Below are positions 1 to 8,013 of a DNA stretch of 64,000 nucleotides, piece after piece. Source of the stretch: Bacillota bacterium (GTDB taxonomy: Bacteria > Bacillota > Clostridia > Christensenellales > SZUA-584); assembly GCA_023391105.1 (NCBI GenBank), contig JAEWBO010000032.1, forward strand, positions 1 to 64,000, in the 5' to 3' direction. The notes under the pieces are model-generated. The model made no database searches, had not been told where the DNA came from, and saw only the letters and a list, made by a program, of their open reading frames with translations. Position 1 is the first letter of the stretch. Each line of letters starts with the position of its first letter. Position numbers and translations under genes: made by a program.

Positions 1-29
1 CACAGGTTCAAATCCTGTCCCCGCAACCA
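1..29 (+). tRNA. 3' end of a tRNA, probably initiator tRNA-fMet (truncated by window edge)
   Basis: Only the T arm and the acceptor 3' strand are inside the window. The T stem ACAGG/CCTGT closes the loop TTCAAAT, followed by CCCCGCA, discriminator A and an encoded CCA. An acceptor ending CCCCGCA-A-CCA is typical of bacterial initiator tRNA, where C1 and A72 do not pair. A Leu tRNA with a TGCGGGG 5' strand cannot be excluded because the anticodon lies outside the window. Confidence 0.7.
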
Positions 30-39
30 CTTTAAAAAA

Positions 40-71
40 GCAACCCGATTGGATGATTTCAGTCGGGTTGC
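40..71 (+). other. Inter-tRNA hairpin
   Basis: A perfect 9-bp stem (GCAACCCGA/TCGGGTTGC) lies between the two tRNA genes. No T-run follows, so it is more likely a processing or partial-termination structure in a tRNA precursor than a full terminator. Confidence 0.4.
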
Positions 72-77
72 CTATAT

Positions 78-154
78 GGCGGCGTGGCTCAGCTGGCTAG
101 AGCATTCGGTTCATACCCGGAGGGTCACTGGTTCGACTCCAGTCGCCGCTACCA
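78..154 (+). tRNA. tRNA-Met (CAT), elongator type
   Basis: A complete 77-nt cloverleaf: acceptor GGCGGCG pairs with CGCCGCT (one G-U), the anticodon stem is TTCGG/CCGGA with loop TTCATAC giving anticodon CAT, the T loop is TTCGACT, and CCA is encoded. The anticodon stem lacks the three G-C pairs of initiator tRNA, so this is elongator Met. A CAT tRNA converted to Ile by lysidine is the less likely alternative. Confidence 0.95.
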
Positions 155-159
155 CAGAA

Positions 160-188
160 CAAACTCGAGTAATCGGGTTTGTTTTTTT
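160..188 (+). terminator. Rho-independent terminator of the tRNA operon
   Basis: A 9-bp stem (CAAACTCGA/TCGGGTTTG) with loop GTAA is followed by seven T residues directly behind the tRNA-Met gene. Confidence 0.85.
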
Positions 189-428
189 GTTGCTTACGTA
201 TTGCTGATATGCGGTTTTCAAGGTTCATAGGGGATAGGATAAGACCATAATTACATAAATTGAGGACTTCGGGTTAACAACTCTAACATTGGCTGGAAGA
301 TTGGAATAACCTCTTGGTGATGGAAATTATTGAAATAATTTGTCGACGGTGATATACTAACTAATAAACTGGATGAGCTTTAATGTAAAATGAATAAGTT
401 CATGGTCGATATGAGGGGGTTAATTTAT

Positions 429-1478
429 ATGAAAATGCAAAACCCTTTATCAGAAGATGTATTGTTAAATTTAATCAGGGTAGATTCAAATTTAAAAGTT
501 ATGACTCGTGAGGGATCGACAATAGAATTCAAGGAATCTTACTACCATGGGAATAGAAACTGTTATACAAAGACTATGGCGGCATTTGCTAACAACAGGG
601 GAGGATATATAATTTTTGGTATCAAAGATAGGCCAAGAGAACTGTTAGGACTTGATGAAAAGAGGCTTACTCAATTTGAGGAAATGAAAATTGAGGAATT
701 CACTCAAAGCCTTAATGATTATTTTTCTCCAGAGATTGAGTGGGATGTAGCCACATTTAGAATTGCAGGGCTCAATGTAGGTCTCATATATGTTTTTGAA
801 ATTCAAAATAAACCCTGCATCTGTAAAAAGAGCTTTGATGCATCAAATAAGAAGTATTCGATAAAAGAAGGAGATATTTATTATCGATATAGGGGACGAT
901 CTGAAAGAATTCACTACCCCGAACTCATATATTTGCTAAATACTCAGAGAGAGAATGAAGCAAAGGCATGGATGAATCATTTGGAAAAGATTCTACATGC
1001 GGGGCCTACAAATATTGCAACCATTGATTTGAACAACATGGATTTAGATATAACTTCCGGTAAAGGATTCGTTCTTGATAAGTCATTAGCAAAAGAGTTA
1101 CTAGCAAATATCAAATTGATTAGGCAGGGGGAGTTTACCGAAATAGGAGGAAAACCCACCTTAAGATTAATTGGCAACCTAACTCTTGCAGAAGAAATAG
1201 AAGTTCCTGATGTTGATATTAATATCGCTTATCCGTTCATATTAAAGGATGTTGCCAAACAATTAGGAATAGAACCTATGACCGCAAAAGCAATGATTTG
1301 GAAATATGGCTTAAGTGGACAAAAGAGGTTTAATCTAGAGATTCAAGCCTCTCCTAAAAACAAATATCCTAATCAGAAATATTCCCAGTATGCCATAGAC
1401 TACCTCCATGATATTTTAGCGAATAATTCTGATCCCGATTATCAAAGTAATATGCGCAGAGAGTATGCCAATAGATAA
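429..1478 (+). CDS. AlbA_2 (Schlafen-type) domain protein, putative DNA-binding
   Basis: A 349-residue protein. Its N-terminal third carries the hallmarks of the AlbA_2/divergent AAA-4 family (STIEFKES, then AFANNRGGYIIFGIKD at about residues 52-67), a domain found in transcription regulators, Schlafen-like proteins and some defence proteins. Near residue 275 the stretch VAKQLGIEPMTAKAM could be a helix-turn-helix. The start at 429 is preferred because GAGGGGG lies about ten bases upstream; an earlier in-frame ATG at 390 has no such site. The gene is visibly AT-rich compared with the housekeeping genes further on and sits right behind a tRNA gene, a common place for acquired DNA. The regulated target or substrate cannot be told from sequence. 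Confidence 0.75.
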   Translation: MKMQNPLSEDVLLNLIRVDSNLKVMTREGSTIEFKESYYHGNRNCYTKTMAAFANNRGGYIIFGIKDRPRELLGLDEKRLTQFEEMKIEEFTQSLNDYFSPEIEWDVATFRIAGLNVGLIYVFEIQNKPCICKKSFDASNKKYSIKEGDIYYRYRGRSERIHYPELIYLLNTQRENEAKAWMNHLEKILHAGPTNIATIDLNNMDLDITSGKGFVLDKSLAKELLANIKLIRQGEFTEIGGKPTLRLIGNLTLAEEIEVPDVDINIAYPFILKDVAKQLGIEPMTAKAMIWKYGLSGQKRFNLEIQASPKNKYPNQKYSQYAIDYLHDILANNSDPDYQSNMRREYANR

Positions 1479-1561
1479 AAGAGAAGGGACATGATAACTT
1501 GACATTTTAGCAACTCTATTATCATCAATGCTCTAATTTTGATACTGGATAAACAGGATGA

Positions 1562-2155
1562 GTTATAACCTCACGGAACGATATAAGTAGAAAGGATTTA
1601 GAGAAAGTGGCTAAATCTAAATGGCAAGGCCAAGAGATAGTTTTGGGTCTTCCTAATACACCTGAATAACAGTGTATTATTCCAATACATGGAGAAAAGC
1701 AGACAGATATCCAATCCATAATAATATGCGCATATCGAAATGCTGTAAAATTGTTGGATAATGCTGAAAAAGTCAGTGGAGATTCACGAGTGATATTATG
1801 CTCGCTTTCGTGTGAACTCTTTTTGAAAAGCATTATTTTAAAGACTCAGAATAGAAATGTTCGAGGCCATGATATTCATGAACTATATTTTGCTTTAAGA
1901 GAAGAAGAACAAGACTTTTTACTTGATGCTTTCATAGAAGAGAATCTTAAAAGCAACAGCCAAACTACTGATACTGATATTGATGCGGCAGTAGATAAAT
2001 TTAATAATTTATTAATGGTAGATGCCTGCCTCTTTGAGACAATTCGGTATAAACACGAATATTGTATTATTATCTATCATGAACAGTTTATTTACAGTCT
2101 AGCTCATAACTTAAAGGTATTGGGGGAAAACCTTGGACTAAGAGTTATTATTTAA
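1562..2155 (+). pseudogene. HEPN-like gene interrupted by a stop codon
   Basis: One reading frame stays open from 1562 to 2155 except for a single TAA at 1667. The downstream part reads as a HEPN-type helical protein: a helix with SLSCELFLKSIIL, then RGHDIHELYFAL, and near the end IRYKHEY, which resembles the conserved RY..E/H segment of minimal HEPN proteins. The only start after the stop is a TTG at 1751 without a ribosome binding site, and it would remove the first helix (AYRNAVKLLDNAEK). I therefore read it as decayed. HEPN proteins are mostly RNases or antitoxin partners in conflict systems, which fits the AlbA_2 neighbour. A functional short product from TTG is the alternative. Confidence 0.5.
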
Positions 2156-2166
2156 TGGAATATAGC

Positions 2167-2505
2167 CTATGTTTTCATAATCTCTGCTCCAAGCCTAAAT
2201 CCAGCCTCTATCATGTCCGCATTGCCTATGCCATCCATGCTCACACGGAGGCTGAGAACGTCCTTCAAGAGTTCCTGCTTTTTGTCCAGCGTGGCATTGA
2301 GACGGCTCAGCTTTGATTCCAGTTCTCTTCGCAAACGTAGGTATTCAGGATCGTCGGGATATTGTAATTCTGCATAGAAAAGTTCTCCCTTGTAAATCTG
2401 CTGGATGATAAACCATTGATGTTTAATTGCATCATTTTTGTCGTTGCTTTTGAGTGTTAAATCGCAAGGCGTTGAAGCAAATACAATGATGCGATATAAT
2501 AACAT
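2167..2505 (-). CDS. Small DUF6809-like protein (start uncertain)
   Basis: The C-terminal two thirds, from IYKGELFYAE through PDDPEYLRLRRELESKL to AGFRLGAEIMK, follow the pattern of the small helical DUF6809 family of Clostridia, which has no known function. That family normally begins a few residues before the YxGEL motif. Here the frame continues upstream into a hydrophobic stretch (MLLYRIIVFAS) and could even reach 2580, over the ribosome binding site of the divergent M24 gene. No Shine-Dalgarno sequence is seen before any candidate start, so the N-terminus may be fused or decayed. The stated start is the ATG of the hydrophobic segment. Confidence 0.4.
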   Translation of the reverse strand: MLLYRIIVFASTPCDLTLKSNDKNDAIKHQWFIIQQIYKGELFYAELQYPDDPEYLRLRRELESKLSRLNATLDKKQELLKDVLSLRVSMDGIGNADMIEAGFRLGAEIMKT

Positions 2506-2579
2506 AAATATAACAGCAATAAACAGTATTATCCCTCTATAACAACATCCCGCATCCAAAATATCAGGAGGACAAATCA

Positions 2580-3755
2580 ATGGCGTTTAAATATGAATCG
2601 CGTTTGAAAAAGCTTCAAGAGTACATGAAGGCAGCGAACCTTGACGCGTTTGTGATTTCCACTCAGGATTCAATATATTATTTCTCCGGCGCGTCATACC
2701 AGCCGATTGAGCGTCCTTTTCTCATCGTTGTGAGACCTGAAGGCGCTTTTGATCTGATTGTGCCTTATCTGGAATATGAGCATATGAAAAAGGTGAAGGG
2801 CTATGGCCGTATCAGTCATTATTTCGAATATCCTTCGGTCGAAGGGCAGAATTGGTACGACCTGTTGGGTGACATGCTTGGTACGAATTGGCGGGTTGGC
2901 ATAGAGCCGGATTTGGCTGTGTCAAAACAGGCCATGCTGAATGTTAAAGAAACCGTTGTGTCGGATGCAATATTCCGTATGCGCATGGTCAAGGAACCCG
3001 AAGAGATTGAGGCCATAAAGAACGCGGCGGCATGGACGGACCTCGGCATGAATAAGCTGCATTCGAGCATATATCGCGGCTGCTCCGTTATAGAAACGGT
3101 GATGCCGGCCAAGCAGCTGCAGACCGGCGTCATCAAAACAGGCGTGTATGATTATCTCAACTGCAGCTTTCTTACAGCCGGATGGCCTGCTCCTAAAAGC
3201 GCGCAGCCGCACAGTGTGCCCGATTTTCACGCAACAATGAGCGATGGCCCCATCGTGCTGATGAGCTACAACCGCGTGAACGGCTATGCCGCCGAATGCG
3301 AACGCACCGTTTTTCTGGGCGAACCCAGCGAAACAGACCGGAAGCTGTTTGGCATCATGATGGAAGCCCGTCAAATTGCGTATTCCATGATCAGGCCGGG
3401 CGTTGCATGCTCGGATATTGATGCTGCCACGCAGGAGCTGTTCAAAAGCAAAGGCTTCGGCGATAAAATCATCCACCGCACAGGCCATGGCATTGGCCTT
3501 GGCAATCACGAGCAGCCGTGGATTTCCAAAGGGAGCAAGGACGTGCTGGAGGAAAATATGGTCATCAGTGTGGAACCGGCGATTTATTTTGACGATATCG
3601 GCGGCTTCCGCCATTCGGATACAGTGCTTGTCACGAAGAACGGCTATGAGATACTCACGAAATACCCATCCGACTTAGAATCAATGGTTGTGCGAGACAA
3701 GCGCGTCATGAAGAAGCTAAAGGGTGCGATAACGCGCAAGGCGATTAACTACTGA
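2580..3755 (+). CDS. M24 (Xaa-Pro aminopeptidase/creatinase) family protein with an altered metal site
   Basis: A 391-residue cytoplasmic protein of the pita-bread M24 fold: creatinase N-terminal domain to about residue 130, catalytic domain after it. AGGAGG precedes the ATG. The HGIGLGNHEQ segment (about residue 300) keeps the metal His and the substrate His seven residues apart, and ISVEPAIY keeps one metal Glu. The other ligands differ: the first Asp position reads MSYN (about 225), the second reads AAECERT instead of xxDITRT, and the last reads GFRHSDT where active enzymes have RxED. Three of five dinuclear metal ligands are thus replaced. A canonical Xaa-Pro peptidase is unlikely; a metal-independent creatinase-like C-N hydrolase (creatinase or ectoine hydrolase type) fits better. 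This is inference from family motifs. Confidence 0.8.
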   Translation: MAFKYESRLKKLQEYMKAANLDAFVISTQDSIYYFSGASYQPIERPFLIVVRPEGAFDLIVPYLEYEHMKKVKGYGRISHYFEYPSVEGQNWYDLLGDMLGTNWRVGIEPDLAVSKQAMLNVKETVVSDAIFRMRMVKEPEEIEAIKNAAAWTDLGMNKLHSSIYRGCSVIETVMPAKQLQTGVIKTGVYDYLNCSFLTAGWPAPKSAQPHSVPDFHATMSDGPIVLMSYNRVNGYAAECERTVFLGEPSETDRKLFGIMMEARQIAYSMIRPGVACSDIDAATQELFKSKGFGDKIIHRTGHGIGLGNHEQPWISKGSKDVLEENMVISVEPAIYFDDIGGFRHSDTVLVTKNGYEILTKYPSDLESMVVRDKRVMKKLKGAITRKAINY

Positions 3756-3786
3756 CGCGATTTCAAAGGCGGCTTAGGCATGGCTG

Positions 3787-4254
3787 CTAAATAGCCATGT
3801 TGTCAAATACGAACGGAAATGCTTTTGCTGTTCTGTTAGCAAAATCAACATCGTAGCCTGTTCCATCCTTGTAGAAAAAGCCCTGGCCGAGTTCAACGCG
3901 AATGTAGCACATGTTTTCATCCTGCTCGTTGTTGTGCTTGAAATACCATGGCTCAAACACCCGTATCAGCTTTTCCCGAAGCTCACTGTTTCCCGGATTC
4001 AAGGGATGGCCGATATTGCGCGCTGTGCCGCTGAATCGGTAAAGCTCGCAGCACAGTGACACATTTTCATTAGACGCAATCTCTTGGGCTTTTTGCGACT
4101 TCGAGTATGTGACAATATAAAAGGCGCCGTCATCATAAAACGTGTCTACCACTCTGACAGACGGCACATTGTCCTTGACCGTCGCCAAAGCAAACTGGCA
4201 GTCTTTCGCAAAAAGCTCTTCCATAACCTGCAAACTGTCTTCCCAATTGCTCAT
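3787..4254 (-). CDS. Pyridoxamine 5'-phosphate oxidase (PPOX) family flavoprotein
   Basis: A 155-residue split-barrel protein of the PPOX/FMN-binding family. The core pattern is visible: CQFALATVKDNVPSVRVVD, then GAFYIVTYSKSQKAQEI, then NVSLCCELYRFSGTARNI. Such short single-domain members bind FMN, sometimes haem or F420, and act as reductases or oxidases of unknown substrates. Biosynthetic PdxH is longer and has a distinct C-terminus, so vitamin B6 oxidation is not implied. AAGGAG lies upstream of the ATG. It is convergent with the M24 gene, with only about 30 bases between the stops. Confidence 0.8.
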   Translation of the reverse strand: MSNWEDSLQVMEELFAKDCQFALATVKDNVPSVRVVDTFYDDGAFYIVTYSKSQKAQEIASNENVSLCCELYRFSGTARNIGHPLNPGNSELREKLIRVFEPWYFKHNNEQDENMCYIRVELGQGFFYKDGTGYDVDFANRTAKAFPFVFDNMAI

Positions 4255-4405
4255 ATGATCTCCTTACATGTTGAGAAATAATACCAATATACAATAACAC
4301 GCGCATTGCATTTTGACAAACTGTCTTTGCATGTTTAAGGGTATTATTTGAAATATAAGGATGTTTCTGATATAGTGACCGTACAAAATGTGTGAGGTCA
4401 TTTCT

Positions 4406-5179
4406 ATGCAGCAAGTTCATGATATGAGCAAAATTGCGCCCCTGTTTGAAGGCTGGAACGAGACGATTATATGGTCGTGCCTGCAAGGGTTTCACGGCAG
4501 CGCGTGGGCGGACAACCTAACCGCGCCGCGGTCTGCGCAGATTGTCGCGGGGGATTTTTGCGCTCTTGCGGGTGAGCCCAATTTGGCGCTTGCCGCTCAT
4601 ATACCCGCCGGCTTCTCGTCGGATTCTATACTGATGATACCGCGCGATGAGGCTTGGGCGCGCGCGATCGAGCAGGCGCATGGGCCTCACTGTGAGCGCA
4701 TACTTCGTTACGCGATCAAGAAAGAACCGGACGTGTTCGACAGGGACAAGCTGCAAGGCTTCATAGACAGCATACCGCCGCAGTTCAGCCTGCGCATGAT
4801 CGACGAAGCGCTGTATCATAAAGCGCTCTCTGAGCCGTGGTCGAGAGACCTTTGCTCTCAGTTTCCCATATTCGAGGACTACAAAGCACGCGGCATCGGC
4901 GTGGTGGCGCTGGACGCAGACACGCTCGTGGCGGGCGCGTCCTCCTACACCGCCTACGACAAGGGCATCGAAATCGAGGTGGACACGCGAAGCGATTACC
5001 GCCGCCAAGGGCTGGCGACCGCGTGCGCAGCAAAGCTGATTCTTGCCTGCCTAGACCGCGGCCTATACCCCAGCTGGGACGCGCATGATCTGCGCTCGGT
5101 GGCGCTTGCGGAAAAGCTCGGATACCATCTGGATCATGAGTACGTCACGTATATTGTGGAGACCGGAACAGGGGGCTGA
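4406..5179 (+). CDS. GNAT acetyltransferase, ZmaR-like (PF12746 type)
   Basis: About 257 residues from the ATG at 4406, chosen because GTGAGGTC lies some ten bases upstream; an ATG at 4388 lies in frame but upstream of this site. The C-terminal half is a GNAT fold: GASSYTAYDKGIEIEVDT, then the acetyl-CoA loop RRQGLATACAAKLI, then NxxS-like SVALAEKLGY. The N-terminal half is the extra domain of the family that includes the zwittermicin A resistance protein ZmaR. The acceptor substrate is unknown; self-resistance to an amine-containing antibiotic is only one possibility. A stem-loop overlaps its stop codon. Confidence 0.75.
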   Translation: MQQVHDMSKIAPLFEGWNETIIWSCLQGFHGSAWADNLTAPRSAQIVAGDFCALAGEPNLALAAHIPAGFSSDSILMIPRDEAWARAIEQAHGPHCERILRYAIKKEPDVFDRDKLQGFIDSIPPQFSLRMIDEALYHKALSEPWSRDLCSQFPIFEDYKARGIGVVALDADTLVAGASSYTAYDKGIEIEVDTRSDYRRQGLATACAAKLILACLDRGLYPSWDAHDLRSVALAEKLGYHLDHEYVTYIVETGTGG

Positions 5180-5190
5180 AAAGCCCCTTT
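5172..5190 (+). terminator. Short terminator overlapping the GNAT stop codon
   Basis: GGGGCT-GAAA-AGCCCC followed by TTT; the GAAA tetraloop contains part of the TGA stop codon. Confidence 0.5.
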
Positions 5191-5204
5191 AGCTTGTTGC
5201 GAGA

Positions 5205-5412
5205 TGGCTCCCTCAGATGAGGGGGCTGTCGCCGATAGGCGACTGGGGGAGGGTAACGGCATAATTCCGGCCGCTCCCTTTGTCAATGGCCGAATTTCAT
5301 TACGGCGCCCTTGCCACATCTCTCGATGACTACCCCGAAGGGGTCGGGAGGCTTAATCGATAGCCGGTAAGGGCTTAAAAGCCCTCAATTTGTCATTCCG
5401 AGCTTGTCGAGA
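5205..5412. repeat. Composite intergenic repeats
   Basis: The stretch between 5205 and 5412 is built of palindromic pieces: CTCCCTCA/TGAGGG and CTGTCGCCGA/AGGCGAC near 5210-5260, CCCCGAAGGGG near 5333, GGGCTTAAAAGCCC near 5370, and at 5391-5412 a half copy of the TGTCATTCCGAGCTTGTCGAG element that recurs elsewhere in the window. No gene is seen here. From 5413 to 5603 the DNA is AT-rich, with only a weak possible promoter for the next gene. Confidence 0.6.
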
Positions 5413-5603
5413 AGGTGTATTTTTTGTGTCATAGAAGGGTATAAATTGCAATATTGTGTAGGATTTGATATAGTTGAGATATTGGCAGTATGTTTATAAT
5501 TGAAGGTTAAAGATTGAAGTGCTTTATTGATAAAGTGCTTTTGAAGAAAGTATAGAATAATGGGGACAGGTGAGCAAATAACGATGATATGGCGTATAAA
5601 TGA

Positions 5604-6302
5604 TTGCGGCGGAGCAATGCTCTACACTATTGTCTCAAATTCAAAATGCTTACCAAAGCATTACCATGGATCGAACCTTCAATAAATATTCTTCACTTGG
5701 AAAGCACGTATTCATTCCTTGTGGGAAATTATGAATGTTCAATTATATCTATGGGTTCTCTTCTTGAACATGTTTTACGCTTGGCTATCATCAATAAGGA
5801 TGAATGTGGCCCACATAGGCCGGAGTCAATGACGCAAATCGATAAGTATGGGGGTTTAACAGAGGTAATCAAGGAGGCATCAGGAAAAGCCATTTTCAAT
5901 GGCTGTGATGAAGCATGGTGGAGTGCAGTTTCGTCGACTATTCGGAATAAAAGTGCACATTATTTATTACCTACCCTTTTACGAAGATGTGCTGTTAATT
6001 CTAAGTTGGATGGATACATCAGAGAATACGAAATGCCCGGGAATAACGATCAATCATATTACGAACGTTACATAACGGATTGGGGTTCTTTCTATCATAA
6101 AGCTGGTCGACACCTGGCGAAAGGTTTTCTTTTAGATGCTACAGAACAAATAAGAATTGTAATTGGAAATGCAAATTGGTCGGGTGATACATCGTGGTGG
6201 ATTTCTCAAAAAGGTGAGTATGATGAATTCTTTAATTATAAATGGACTATAGAGAACATTAAGAATAGCTTTGCTGGTGCATGTAGAAAAATAGGTGGAT
6301 GA
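5604..6302 (+). CDS. HEPN-like (DUF4145-type) protein, putative RNase
   Basis: An all-helical protein of 218-232 residues with no recognisable full-length relative. The helix CSIISMGSLLEHVLRLAI followed some 60 residues later by TIRNKSAHYLLPTLL matches the layout of HEPN/DUF4145 domains, and RNKSAH gives the R-x4-H motif that forms the RNase site in active HEPN proteins. The frame opens with a TTG at 5604; an ATG at 5646 would shorten it by 14 residues. Neither has a good ribosome binding site. The gene is AT-rich and ends only 16 bases before the next gene, so the two are probably co-transcribed. The RNase role is inference from one motif. Confidence 0.6.
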   Translation: MRRSNALHYCLKFKMLTKALPWIEPSINILHLESTYSFLVGNYECSIISMGSLLEHVLRLAIINKDECGPHRPESMTQIDKYGGLTEVIKEASGKAIFNGCDEAWWSAVSSTIRNKSAHYLLPTLLRRCAVNSKLDGYIREYEMPGNNDQSYYERYITDWGSFYHKAGRHLAKGFLLDATEQIRIVIGNANWSGDTSWWISQKGEYDEFFNYKWTIENIKNSFAGACRKIGG

Positions 6303-6318
6303 ATTTTGAAGGTGTATC

Positions 6319-7239
6319 ATGAATAAAATTATTGACAGAATTTTGGACGATGCAGGAGATGCGAATTTGCTTGATAAGCTGTTGGCTCTTCCGAAATCAG
6401 ACCTCAATACTCTTTTGCTCGAAGTCTATAAATTACAAGCGGAAAAGCTCACTCCAAACGGATTGCTCAAAGCTTATCAATCAAACCGTTTTGCTATTCC
6501 AAGCGAAACAGATCCGATAGCTTATCATCAGATGGAAACTGTCCTGTTAAAAATTGCTGACAATATGGGGATTAGCGGTATCCTGCTTTCTCCGTCCGCT
6601 CTGTTTGGAAGCTGTTCGGTTTTCGGCTGTGTTGACCAGAATAATGTGATAAGTGCGATAAGGGGTACGGAAACTTTGTCAGACCCCACCAATATGTTGG
6701 CCGTCATTATTTCCGACAGGTTGAAAACCGAAGTAATAACAAAAACGCAAACGGTCCATTACTGCACGACGGCAAGAGTAGCCAGAGCACAAGCCTTTTC
6801 CGGCAAGGGGTTATTTTCTCACTTTGGAATCTTCTGTATGGTGTCATCTGGAATGGATAGTGGTTCCTATTCCTGTGAAAAAGAACTTCTTGCAAAACAA
6901 CTTGCCTATTACAAAAGGTTGTTCAGCGATAAATACGGGGCTAAGCTATCCTTGACTCTGAGAAAGAGGGGTGGTTATACAGACGGTGACGGCTTTTTTA
7001 AAAGAATGACGGAGCTTATACAGAGCGAGTTGCCAGAAGTGCCGTTGTTTTTCGATTTAGAGCATGAAGGTAACAATTATTATAAAGGCATTAACTATAA
7101 ACTGTATGTGGAAAAGGATAATGAGAAAGTTGAAATTGGAGACGGCGGTTTCGTTGATTGGACAGCAAAGATGATAAGCAACAATAAAGCACGTTGTCTC
7201 ATAAGCGGGGTAGGCATGGATAGAATGCTTCTGCTTTAA
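6319..7239 (+). CDS. Conserved protein with class II aminoacyl-tRNA-synthetase-like C-terminus
   Basis: A 306-residue protein. I recognise the middle pattern (ILLSPSALFGSCSVFGCVDQN, RGTETLSDPTNML, RVARAQAF) as belonging to a widespread uncharacterised bacterial family but know no function for it. The last 70 residues resemble HisRS/HisZ: a YYKGI segment, then GDGGFVDW in the place of GGRYD, then SGVGMDRMLLL like class II motif 3 (GxGxxR). An ATP- or tRNA-related role is possible but unproven. AAGGTG lies a few bases upstream of the ATG. Its tight coupling to a HEPN-like gene is the main clue to its role. Confidence 0.55.
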   Translation: MNKIIDRILDDAGDANLLDKLLALPKSDLNTLLLEVYKLQAEKLTPNGLLKAYQSNRFAIPSETDPIAYHQMETVLLKIADNMGISGILLSPSALFGSCSVFGCVDQNNVISAIRGTETLSDPTNMLAVIISDRLKTEVITKTQTVHYCTTARVARAQAFSGKGLFSHFGIFCMVSSGMDSGSYSCEKELLAKQLAYYKRLFSDKYGAKLSLTLRKRGGYTDGDGFFKRMTELIQSELPEVPLFFDLEHEGNNYYKGINYKLYVEKDNEKVEIGDGGFVDWTAKMISNNKARCLISGVGMDRMLLL

Positions 7240-7307
7240 AAGTAAGTAAGTACGGACTCAGTTCTTCAGATTATGAGCATACCCGAGCAGGATATTAAAA
7301 TAGCCTC

Positions 7308-7331
7308 AACCTTCAGTTATCCATATACCCT
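7308..7331. repeat. 24-bp direct repeat, left copy
   Basis: AACCTTCAGTTATCCATATACCCT occurs here and again, identically, at 7886-7909, 578 bp away. Upstream similarity extends loosely over another 50 bp (shared TTCAG and GAGCATA). The pair brackets the YmaF gene. Confidence 0.8.
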
Positions 7332-7341
7332 TGACAACAAG

Positions 7342-7641
7342 TTATTCTCCCAGAACAAATGTAGTCCCGCTCATCGGGTGGCGGTGGTTAAGGACTAAAT
7401 CTGTTCTTCCTTCGTAATAATGATAGTGCTTGTAATGTGCCGCATCGACGTATGTTGGCCCATATGTTGTCACGGAATACGGATGATAGTGAGCGGCATC
7501 TGTTGTGGTGTTGCCGGAAATCGTGTGCGTATGCCCCGGCAAGTTTAATGCAGCACTCGACATTCCCGAGAAAAGGTGAAGATGACCGTCGACATAGACG
7601 GTTACTCCTTTAAACATATGCATATGTTGTTCTATAACCAA
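7342..7641 (-). CDS. YmaF family His-rich protein
   Basis: About 99 residues dominated by regularly spaced His pairs: HMHMF, DGHLHLFSG, LPGHTHTISGNT, AAHYHPY, HYKHYHYYEG and LNHRHPMSGTT. This is the pattern of the YmaF family, small Bacillota proteins of unknown role, probably able to bind metal. The start chosen is a TTG at 7641 because GGAG lies nine bases upstream on the minus strand. An ATG at 7662 contains that site and has none of its own. The gene stands alone between two copies of a 24-bp direct repeat. Confidence 0.75.
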   Translation of the reverse strand: MVIEQHMHMFKGVTVYVDGHLHLFSGMSSAALNLPGHTHTISGNTTTDAAHYHPYSVTTYGPTYVDAAHYKHYHYYEGRTDLVLNHRHPMSGTTFVLGE

Positions 7642-7885
7642 AACAATCAACTCCTGATTCATTATATGTATGTATCTGCACGTTGTTCCGGATCAATTAT
7701 TGAACTGAATATGGAGAAAGCAAAAACCTGGGGAATAGACGCTTACAAAAATGAACTTAACTTAACACTAATACTGCAAAAGAAATCACAAGTGAAGTAA
7801 TCGGCTTTCAAAATATAAGATCTGCAACTTCTAGTTTATCTTTCAGGTTTTGAGCATAACTGATAGTTAGTCCAGCTAAGACTCT

Positions 7886-7909
7886 AACCTTCAGTTATCC
7901 ATATACCCT
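7886..7909. repeat. 24-bp direct repeat, right copy
   Basis: Identical to 7308-7331. It runs straight into the terminator stem that starts at 7907. Confidence 0.8.
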
Positions 7910-7948
7910 CCACGTCCTACTATCCAACCCTCTTGTGGAGGTTTTTTT
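7907..7948 (+). terminator. Rho-independent terminator
   Basis: A 7-bp stem CCTCCAC/GTGGAGG is followed by seven T residues. No complete plus-strand gene ends just before it, so the gene it once served may have been lost. Confidence 0.7.
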
Positions 7949-8013
7949 GTTTAATTAACAGTTTTTACGGGTATGTTCATTTGACGTAAACTTAATGCTT
8001 AAAGAGGTGACAT

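Larger units (their letters stand above)
7642..8013. other. Intergenic region with repeat copy
   Basis: No convincing gene. A plus-strand open stretch (about 7711-7800, MEKAKTWGIDAYKNEL) has no ribosome binding site and is probably a remnant. The second 24-bp repeat and a terminator lie near the right end. Confidence 0.5.

Noticed and set aside
1..2160. An integrative element inserted into tRNA-Met
   Set aside because: No integrase gene and no second copy of the tRNA 3' end were found downstream, so integration at the tRNA cannot be supported.
2922..3614. A 230-codon minus-strand open frame inside the M24 gene
   Set aside because: Antisense shadow; the plus strand has the full M24 pattern and the ribosome binding site.
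7576..7800. A 74-codon plus-strand ORF partly opposite the YmaF gene
   Set aside because: Its first half is antisense to YmaF, and the second half has no ribosome binding site or recognisable domain.
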